From Flavobacteriales bacterium CG18_big_fil_WC_8_21_14_2_50_32_9 (GTDB lineage: Bacteria > Bacteroidota > Bacteroidia > Flavobacteriales_E > Vicingaceae): DNA of 7,601 bases. The notes beneath the pieces were generated by a model that searched no databases, was not told the DNA's origin, and saw nothing but the letters and a program-made list of their open reading frames with translations. The first letter of the stretch is position 1; the number at the start of each line of letters is the position of its first letter. Both the position numbers and the translations under genes were made by a program. Of the stretch, positions 1-5,050 are shown in pieces. The DNA is taken from NCBI GenBank assembly GCA_002770955.1, contig PCUH01000248.1:1782-9382 (forward strand), written 5' to 3'.

Positions 1-1
1 C

Positions 2-1300
2 AAACGACTTAAAATTTACAATAGAAATTCCGACAAAATAATTATTTCAAGTATTTCTATAGAAAAAGGAGCAAATTCTCAATTCAGAATTAATGTGGAT
101 GGAGTTTCAGGAAATTCGCATACAAATGTAGAGATTGATGGAAATGATAGCCTATTTATTTTTTTAGAAGTAACTATAGACCCCAATAGTATTCTATCAC
201 CTTTTGTTGTAGATGATAAAATTATTTTCAACACCAATGGAAACAAGCAAAGTGTTCAGTTATTGGCTTGGGGACAAAACGCACATTATTTCACTCCAAA
301 AAGATATGCTTCAGGGTTGCCACCATTTTCTTGTTTGGATGGTGATTGTGATGGAAATCTTCCTCCAGCAAATGTAAATTGGATAAACGACAAGCCTTAT
401 GTAATTGTTGGATATTTGGTTGTAGATTCATTGGATGTTTTAAGTATAGACCCCGGTGTTAGAATCCATCTGCACAATAATTCAGGATTATGGGTGTATA
501 AAGATGGCAATATTAGAATTAATGGAACAATAGCCGATCCTGTAACTTTTCAAGGAACACGTTTGGAGTTTTCTTGGCAAGATATTCCAGGTCAATGGGA
601 TAGAATTTGGATAAATGAAGGAAGTACCGATAATGTATTCAATAATGTAATTATTAAAAATGCATTTATTGGCATACAAGCAGAAACGCTACCTTTTTAC
701 CCTAATTCACCAACCAGCTCAAACAAACTGAGGTTAAATAATTGTGAGATTAAAAATTCAGCAGCAGTTGGGCTTTTAGCAACCAATTATCAAATTACAG
801 ATACCAATTCAGTAATTACCAATTCAGGGCAAATGAATGTTTTTGTTAGGGGAGGAGGGAATTATAGGTTTTACCATACTACAATTGCCAATTACTGGAG
901 CCAAAGTAGTCGCTCCACTCCAGCACTTTTTCTTCAAAATTATTACCAAGATGGGAATGGGAATACACAAGTAAGAGATATAGACTCGGTAATTTTTATC
1001 AACACCATAATTGAAGGAAACTTAGAAGTAGAATTTGATGTTGATGAATTAGCTCCAGGAACTATTAATTATAGAATTGATCACGCTATCGTAAGAACAT
1101 CTAATGCAACACCTTCAACTCATTTTTTCAATATTATAAAGAGTCCGCTCATTCCTGTATTTTCAAATACTCAAAACAATGATTATACATTAGCACCTTT
1201 TTCTCCAGCCATAAATGCAGGTAAATTAGCAGGTGTTTTGTTTGATCACGCAGGGAAAACACGTAATTCACCTCCAGATTTAGGAGCTTTTGAGAATTAA
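2..1300 (+). CDS. Right-handed beta-helix protein, probably exported (5' end outside window)
   Basis: The frame is open from base 2, so the gene begins left of the window; the GTG at 95 is only an internal codon. The visible 432 residues start with a beta-rich Ig-like module (about 1-97) carrying the NVDGVSG, VEIDGNDSL and LLAWGQ segments seen in large Bacteroidota surface proteins. After a Cys/Asp-rich linker (CLDGDCDGN) comes a long stretch of short beta-strand repeats with many Asn, Gly and Ile (about 140-400), typical of right-handed parallel beta-helices. The C-terminus ends with a PAINAG segment and PDLGAFEN, the ending used by many beta-helix and choice-of-anchor proteins. I see no C-terminal type IX sorting domain, so anchoring as a lipoprotein through the missing N-terminus is plausible but not visible. 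The ligand or substrate is unknown. It lies 83 bases before the next + strand gene, which has its own promoter, so co-transcription is not required. Confidence 0.82.
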   Translation, partial: KRLKIYNRNSDKIIISSISIEKGANSQFRINVDGVSGNSHTNVEIDGNDSLFIFLEVTIDPNSILSPFVVDDKIIFNTNGNKQSVQLLAWGQNAHYFTPKRYASGLPPFSCLDGDCDGNLPPANVNWINDKPYVIVGYLVVDSLDVLSIDPGVRIHLHNNSGLWVYKDGNIRINGTIADPVTFQGTRLEFSWQDIPGQWDRIWINEGSTDNVFNNVIIKNAFIGIQAETLPFYPNSPTSSNKLRLNNCEIKNSAAVGLLATNYQITDTNSVITNSGQMNVFVRGGGNYRFYHTTIANYWSQSSRSTPALFLQNYYQDGNGNTQVRDIDSVIFINTIIEGNLEVEFDVDELAPGTINYRIDHAIVRTSNATPSTHFFNIIKSPLIPVFSNTQNNDYTLAPFSPAINAGKLAGVLFDHAGKTRNSPPDLGAFEN

Positions 1301-1338
1301 AAAGATGTAATATTATTTAATTTTTAAAGTGAAAAAAG

Positions 1339-1371
1339 TTTGTGTTTCATTAAACAACTTCATTAACTTTG
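1339..1371 (+). promoter_or_regulatory. Bacteroidota-type promoter (TTTG / TAnnTTTG)
   Basis: TTTG at 1339-1342 and TAACTTTG at 1364-1371 are separated by 21 bases, which fits the Bacteroidota -33/-7 consensus TTTG-N(about 19-21)-TAnnTTTG. Initiation would fall about 5-8 bases after 1371, only a few bases before the ATG at 1384. The motif overlaps the TTG codon at 1369-1371, which argues against that codon as a start. Confidence 0.6.
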
Positions 1372-1383
1372 CAAACTAAATTT

Positions 1384-2955
1384 ATGCCAATGACTTGTAA
1401 ATCTGTTTGTTTTAAATTGTTTTTTTTAGTGTTTATAAGCACAATAAACACATCTTTATTTGCTCAAGATAAAACCACAATTAAATTAGCTAATACTTTT
1501 TTTGATAAAGAAAATTTTGAGGAAGCTCTTCCTGAATACTTAGAATTACTCAAGAGTGATGAGGGAAATATGATTTATAATTATCGTGTTGGAGTATGTT
1601 ATTTGAACACGAACATAGATAAATCAAACGCTGTAACTTATCTAGAAAAAGTAGTAAACTCAGAAAAACCAAACCTAAAAGCCTATTATTTATTGGGAAG
1701 AGCGTATCATTTCGCTTATCGTTTCAATGATGCCATTACAATGTACCAAAAATTTAGAGAACTAAATGGTACGGGAATAGATTTAAACGATCTTGAAAAG
1801 CAAATTGAATATTGCTATAATGCTATAGAAATAATGAAATTTCAGTTAGATGTAACTTTCAAAAATTTAGGTCCACAAATTAATTCAAATGGGCCAGATT
1901 ATTACCCTTTCGTGCCTCAAGACGAATCTTTTTTGGTTTTTAACTCAAAGCGTGATGATGGAAGTGCTAAAATGCCAAATGGCAGTTATTTTTCTGAAAT
2001 CTATTTTTCCAGAACAAAAAACGGAGAACTCTCTAAAGCAAGAAAATTAGATCAAAATATCAATACTTTAAATGGATCTGAAGAAGTGGTTGGATTATCA
2101 TCTGATGGAAAATATATCTTATTTTACTTTGAAAATGAAAAATATTATGGCGATTTATTTATTGCAGAATTAGAAAATGACAAAGTAATAAATTTAGAAA
2201 AACTACCTGTTGAAGTAAACTCATCAAGCCATGAAATTGCAGCATCTATTTCTTCTGAAGGTGATGAAATTTATTTTGCCAGCGACAGAGATGGAGGTTA
2301 TGGCGGGGTTGATATTTATGTTACTAAAAAATTACCTAATGGCAAATGGGGTCTTCCACAAAATTTAGGAGCAACTATCAACACTAAATTCGATGAAGAT
2401 TTCCCAAATATTTCTTCCGATGGAAAAACACTTTATTTTAGCTCAAAGGGGCATACAAGTATGGGAGGATACGATATTTTTAAAGCTTCTTGGGACAATG
2501 TAAAAAGAACTTGGTCAACGGTTAAAAACTTAGGATATCCTATTAATACTCCAGAAGATAATATGAATTATAGAGAATCTAAAACAGGTAGAACAGGATA
2601 TATTTCGGCTTTGAGGGCAGGAGGACTGGGTGATTTGGATATTTATAGCGTAACTTTTAATGAAGTTGATCCTGACTACACAGTAATTAAAGGTTTTGTT
2701 ACTTGTACTGACACTACACAAATTCTTAAAAATGTGATGATTTCGGTCTTAGACTTGCAAACAGATGAAGAGTATGGCTCTTATTTAGCAAATCCTAACA
2801 CAGGAAGATATATTATTATTCTTCCTCCTGGAAAATTCAATTTTTTAGTAGATGTACCTGGTTACAAAATTTATATGGAAGATATTAATATTTATGGAAA
2901 GGATGCTTACAAAAGCACTATTTCTAAAAATATAAAAGTAGAGAAGAAAGAATAG
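1384..2955 (+). CDS. Exported TPR / PD40 (WD40-like) repeat protein with carboxypeptidase-regulatory-like domain
   Basis: I chose ATG 1384 because the upstream in-frame TTG at 1369 lies inside the -7 promoter element, and because MPMTCKSVCF followed by a hydrophobic run and SLFAQ (cleavage near 27/28) is a good signal peptide. The mature part has helical TPR-like repeats (about 31-150). A PD40 beta-propeller-like region follows (about 165-425); its units include SSDGKYILFY (239-248), SEGDEIYFASDRDGGYGG (291-308) and SSDGKTLYFSS (344-354). The last part is a carboxypeptidase-regulatory-like beta-sandwich (about 433-495) with LPPGKFNFLVDVPGY. This is the Bacteroidota architecture that normally ends in an OmpA-like peptidoglycan-binding domain, as in the type IX secretion-associated PorE of Porphyromonas. 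Here the protein stops at 523 residues, right after the beta-sandwich, and no OmpA domain is present. It is probably periplasmic or outer-membrane associated; the exact role is unknown. Confidence 0.85.
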   Translation: MPMTCKSVCFKLFFLVFISTINTSLFAQDKTTIKLANTFFDKENFEEALPEYLELLKSDEGNMIYNYRVGVCYLNTNIDKSNAVTYLEKVVNSEKPNLKAYYLLGRAYHFAYRFNDAITMYQKFRELNGTGIDLNDLEKQIEYCYNAIEIMKFQLDVTFKNLGPQINSNGPDYYPFVPQDESFLVFNSKRDDGSAKMPNGSYFSEIYFSRTKNGELSKARKLDQNINTLNGSEEVVGLSSDGKYILFYFENEKYYGDLFIAELENDKVINLEKLPVEVNSSSHEIAASISSEGDEIYFASDRDGGYGGVDIYVTKKLPNGKWGLPQNLGATINTKFDEDFPNISSDGKTLYFSSKGHTSMGGYDIFKASWDNVKRTWSTVKNLGYPINTPEDNMNYRESKTGRTGYISALRAGGLGDLDIYSVTFNEVDPDYTVIKGFVTCTDTTQILKNVMISVLDLQTDEEYGSYLANPNTGRYIIILPPGKFNFLVDVPGYKIYMEDINIYGKDAYKSTISKNIKVEKKE

Positions 2956-3018
2956 ATTAAAAGTTACTCTCAGGTAGATTAATGTGTTTAAATCAATAAT
3001 ATGCAGGTGGGTAAAACA

Positions 3019-3034
3019 TCCCGATAGATCGGGA
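3019..3034. repeat. Short palindrome TCCCGAT-AG-ATCGGGA
   Basis: Seven-base arms (3019-3025 and 3028-3034) are perfectly complementary around a two-base centre, in an otherwise AT-rich convergent intergenic gap. It could form a small hairpin on either strand just before the larger inverted repeat. No T-tract follows, so it is not a terminator by itself. Confidence 0.6.
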
Positions 3035-3050
3035 GCAATATTTCGCTGTC

Positions 3051-3118
3051 GTTCATTGCGGGCTTGACCCGCAATCTTTTTTATTTATTTGAGATTGTGG
3101 TTCAAGCCCGCAATGAAC
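3051..3118. repeat. Long imperfect inverted repeat in convergent gap
   Basis: Arm 3051-3077 and arm 3092-3118 are complementary at 25 of 27 positions by hand count; one of the two mismatches is a possible G-U wobble in RNA. The loop is 14 bases and T-rich. The arms are much richer in G+C than the surroundings, and each arm contains its own smaller palindrome around the CTTGA or TCAAG centre. The gap 2956-3169 separates a + strand gene from the end of the - strand operon, so the structure could stop transcription or block read-through from both sides. The composition suggests a dispersed intergenic repeat, which cannot be confirmed from one window. Confidence 0.75.
3055..3082 (+). terminator. 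Rho-independent terminator for the + strand genes
   Basis: ATTGCGGG (3055-3062) pairs perfectly with CCCGCAAT (3068-3075) across a five-base CTTGA loop, and a run of six T (3077-3082) follows after one C. That is a classic intrinsic terminator on the + strand, about 100 bases past the stop of the TPR/PD40 gene. The equivalent hairpin on the - strand has two mismatches and no clean T-tract, so termination of the opposite operon here is less certain. Confidence 0.75.
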
Positions 3119-3169
3119 CGTGTTGATGGCGAAAAAAAATATTTACATGAGTAGTAACGATTAAAAAAC

Positions 3170-3826
3170 CTAATCCAATTTCATTTCAGGAATATCCCCC
3201 TCAATAATTAATTTTCCAGCTGTTGCGGCTTTTATTTCTTCCACAGAAACACCAGGAGCTCTTTCTCGCAAATAAAAAGCACCTTCTTTTATTTCTAAAT
3301 AGGCTAAATTAGTAACCACTTTTGTTACGCAACCAACTCCAGTTAGTGGAAGCGTACATTCTGGCAACAATTTACTTTCTCCTTTTTTGTTCGTGTGCAT
3401 CATAGCAACAATAATATTTTCGGCTGATGCTACTAAATCCATAGCACCTCCCATACCTTTAACCATTACTCCCGGAATTTTCCAATTGGCAATATCGCCA
3501 TTTTGAGCCACTTCCATTGCACCCAAAACAGTTAACTGAACGTGTTGTCCTCTAATCATAGCAAAACTTGTTGCAGAATCAAAGATAGATGCACCAGGTT
3601 GCAAGGTAACAGTTTGTTTTCCTGCATTAATTAAATCAGCATCTTCTTCGCCTTCAAAAGGAAAAGGACCCATGCCTAATATTCCATTTTCCGATTGAAA
3701 TTCTACTGTAATTCCTTTTGGGATATAGTTGGCAACCAATGTTGGAATTCCTATTCCTAAGTTTACATACCAACCATCTCTTAATTCTTGTGCAATTCGT
3801 TGTGCAATTCCGTTTTTATCTAACAT
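3170..3826 (-). CDS. scoB: Succinyl-CoA:3-oxoacid CoA-transferase subunit B
   Basis: This 218-residue protein is the beta subunit of the two-subunit 3-oxoacid CoA-transferase (SCOT; AtoA/ScoB family), which moves CoA from succinyl-CoA to acetoacetate for acetoacetate/ketone-body use. The CoA-transferase signature is visible: NLGIGIPTL at 22-30 and FQSENGILGMGP at 43-54, where Glu46 matches the catalytic glutamate that forms the covalent acyl/CoA thioester intermediate. The length is usual for the family and nothing is broken. The ATG start is directly preceded by an AATT spacer and then an array of 8-bp AT-rich repeats, so the leader holds no Shine-Dalgarno motif. It is the last gene of the - strand group PBP1A, scoA, four-helix-bundle gene, scoB. 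It lies 52 bases after the small gene instead of directly after scoA, which is the usual arrangement. Confidence 0.96.
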   Translation of the reverse strand: MLDKNGIAQRIAQELRDGWYVNLGIGIPTLVANYIPKGITVEFQSENGILGMGPFPFEGEEDADLINAGKQTVTLQPGASIFDSATSFAMIRGQHVQLTVLGAMEVAQNGDIANWKIPGVMVKGMGGAMDLVASAENIIVAMMHTNKKGESKLLPECTLPLTGVGCVTKVVTNLAYLEIKEGAFYLRERAPGVSVEEIKAATAGKLIIEGDIPEMKLD

Positions 3827-3830
3827 AATT

Positions 3831-3870
3831 TAATGTAACAATTTACTAATTTAGCAATGTAGCAATTATA
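3831..3870. repeat. Array of five 8-bp repeats, left flank of the four-helix-bundle gene
   Basis: The stretch divides exactly into TAATGTAA, CAATTTAC, TAATTTAG, CAATGTAG and CAATTATA, which fit the consensus YAATKTAR with few deviations. It fills nearly all of the gap between the end of the small gene and the scoB start. A matching array lies on the other side of the small gene in opposite orientation. Confidence 0.75.
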
Positions 3871-3878
3871 ACAACTGC

Positions 3879-4226
3879 TTATTTCTTTTTACTTGTGCTT
3901 AATATCTTATAAATGATTAATCCAATTTCTTTAATTTGATTTTCCAACTCATTATTAAATGGATAACTTTTTGCTTTTTTACATAAAATCAGCCAATATT
4001 TAGTTTCATCAAGTTCTTTAGCTGCAATCTTTATTTTATGAATAAAATCGGCTTTACTTTCTGCATTTTGAGCCTCGTGTACATTTGCACCAATAGATGT
4101 TCCTGAACGAAGTAGTTGATTTGCTATTACAAACTTTCTTTTTGATTCTAACTCTTCACAAAAATCAATTATCAATAATGAAAAATCGATAGTTTTGTTT
4201 ACAATTATGTTGTCTTTTTCTTCCAT
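3879..4226 (-). CDS. Four helix bundle protein (S23 / 23S rRNA intervening-sequence protein family)
   Basis: This 115-residue, full-length protein has the family core RSGTSIGANVHEAQ (41-54) followed by AESKADFIHKIKIAAKELDETKYWL (56-80), the most recognisable part of the four-helix-bundle / S23 family. The family was first noticed in ORFs inside intervening sequences of 23S rRNA genes, and the Avd accessory protein of diversity-generating retroelements has a related fold. Its members form small oligomeric, often basic bundles thought to bind nucleic acid; the cellular role of the free-standing Bacteroidota copies is not established. Here the gene sits between scoA (50 bases upstream) and scoB (52 bases downstream), on the same strand, with an A-rich leader and ATG start. 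It is flanked by inverted arrays of 8-bp repeats. It has no evident link to acetoacetate metabolism and looks like an insertion into the operon. Confidence 0.92.
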   Translation of the reverse strand: MEEKDNIIVNKTIDFSLLIIDFCEELESKRKFVIANQLLRSGTSIGANVHEAQNAESKADFIHKIKIAAKELDETKYWLILCKKAKSYPFNNELENQIKEIGLIIYKILSTSKKK

Positions 4227-4234
4227 CTTACTTT

Positions 4235-4274
4235 TTTTATTGTTACATTAATAAATTACTACATTGTTAAATTA
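4235..4274. repeat. Array of 8-bp repeats, right flank of the four-helix-bundle gene
   Basis: The stretch divides into TTTTATTG, TTACATTA, ATAAATTA, CTACATTG and TTAAATTA, the reverse complement of the YAATKTAR unit on the left flank. Unit by unit, in the same register, it matches the left array at 32 of 40 positions after reverse complementation. It lies between the start of the small gene and the scoA stop. Confidence 0.72.
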
Positions 4275-4276
4275 AC

Positions 4277-4981
4277 TTATGAGCGTGAGCGAGTAGTTTT
4301 CTGTTCAATTCTTTTTTCATAATTTTTTCCTTGAAAGATTCGTTGTACAAAAATTCCAGGAGTATGAATATGATTAGGATCTAAAGCTCCTTCTGGTAAA
4401 AGTTCTTCTACTTCGGCAATGGTTATTTTTCCAGCCATAGCCATCATAGGGTTAAAATTAGCAGCAGTATATTTAAAAACCAAATTCCCTGCTGTATCTC
4501 CTTTCCACGCTTTTACTATAGCAAAATCTGCATTCAACGCAGTTTCTAAAATGTGTGGTTTACCATCAAAAACACGAATTTCTTTGCCTTCAGCTATTTC
4601 AGTTCCATAACCAGCTGGAGTAAAAAAAGCAGGAATTCCTGCTCCTCCAGCTCTACAACGCTCTGCTAATGACCCTTGTGGAATTAAATCTACTTCCAAT
4701 TCTCCTGACAACATTTGACGTTCAAATTCATCGTTTTCTCCAACATAAGAAGAAATCATTTTTTTGATTTGTTTTTTTTGGAGTAATAATCCTAATCCAA
4801 AATCATCAACACCTGCATTATTAGATATGCAAGTCAAATTTTTTACATTCATTTTCACTAATTGGGAAATACAATTTTCAGGAATTCCGCAGAGTCCAAA
4901 ACCACCCAACATCAAGGTCATTCCGTCTTTTATTCCTTTGGTTGCTTCTTCTGCATTTGCTACTACTTTGTTTATTGCCAT
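4277..4981 (-). CDS. scoA: Succinyl-CoA:3-oxoacid CoA-transferase subunit A
   Basis: This 234-residue protein is the alpha subunit of the same CoA-transferase (AtoD/ScoA family) and would pair with ScoB. The CoA-transferase subunit A signature DGMTLMLGGFGLCGIP is intact at 19-34. Other conserved pieces are SNNAGVDDFGLG (53-64), PQGSLAERCRAGGAGIPAFF (101-120) with TPAGYGTE following, and HTPGIFVQRIFQG (206-218). Length is normal. The C-terminus ends in TTRSRS, encoded partly by a doubled 6-bp CGCTCA unit just before the stop, and the right 8-bp repeat array begins two bases beyond the stop. ATG is preceded by AAAAAG with no Shine-Dalgarno motif. The PBP1A gene lies 69 bases upstream on the same strand, the gap being filled by short tandem repeats. 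Shared transcription is possible, but the functions are unrelated. Confidence 0.96.
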   Translation of the reverse strand: MAINKVVANAEEATKGIKDGMTLMLGGFGLCGIPENCISQLVKMNVKNLTCISNNAGVDDFGLGLLLQKKQIKKMISSYVGENDEFERQMLSGELEVDLIPQGSLAERCRAGGAGIPAFFTPAGYGTEIAEGKEIRVFDGKPHILETALNADFAIVKAWKGDTAGNLVFKYTAANFNPMMAMAGKITIAEVEELLPEGALDPNHIHTPGIFVQRIFQGKNYEKRIEQKTTRSRS

Positions 4982-4991
4982 CTTTTTAGTT

Positions 4992-5027
4992 TAAAGTTTC
5001 TAAAGTTCTTAAAGCTTGTAAAGTTTA
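4992..5027. repeat. Tandem 9-bp repeat, four copies
   Basis: TAAAGTTTC, TAAAGTTCT, TAAAGCTTG and TAAAGTTTA follow each other without gaps. The TAAAG start is invariant and the last four bases vary. They lie in the 69-base gap between the PBP1A stop and the scoA start, so they would be in the 5' leader of scoA. Confidence 0.75.
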
Positions 5028-5046
5028 CTAACTACTAACACCTAAC
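5026..5046. repeat. Tandem 7-bp repeat, three copies
   Basis: TACTAAC, TACTAAC and ACCTAAC follow directly on the 9-bp array, overlapping it by two bases. Together the two arrays occupy almost all of the gap between PBP1A and scoA. Confidence 0.6.
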
Positions 5047-5050
5047 GAAA

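Larger units (their letters stand above)
3824..4281. other. Candidate cassette: four-helix-bundle gene between inverted 8-bp repeat arrays
   Basis: The outer segments 3824-3870 and 4235-4281 are inverted repeats of each other at 38 of 47 positions by hand count, including the 8-bp arrays. Each array ends 8 bases from the enclosed ORF. No transposase or target-site duplication is visible, so calling the cassette mobile is inference. In the scoA-scoB transcript the two arms could pair and close the small gene into a loop; the distal arm includes the scoB AUG and the proximal arm the scoA stop. Confidence 0.45.

Noticed and set aside
95..97. GTG as the start of the beta-helix gene
   Set aside because: The frame is open with protein-like sequence of the same domain from base 2, so this codon is internal and the gene is cut by the window edge.
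488..679. - strand frames opposite the beta-helix gene (and 2530-2721 opposite the TPR/PD40 gene)
   Set aside because: Both are short and antisense to well-supported coding sequence, with composition explained by the + strand codons.
3879..4226. A true 23S rRNA intervening sequence
   Set aside because: There is no rRNA sequence on either side; the neighbours are coding regions of scoA and scoB. Only the protein family is shared.
3831..4274. CRISPR array or classical insertion sequence around the small gene
   Set aside because: The units are only 8 bp with no spacers, there are no cas genes, and there is no transposase or clear target duplication.
4419..4610. + strand frame inside scoA
   Set aside because: It is a shadow of conserved ScoA codons on the opposite strand.
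4764..4994. + strand reading frame opposite scoA
   Set aside because: It is antisense to the strongly conserved ScoA N-terminus and shows no recognisable protein features.
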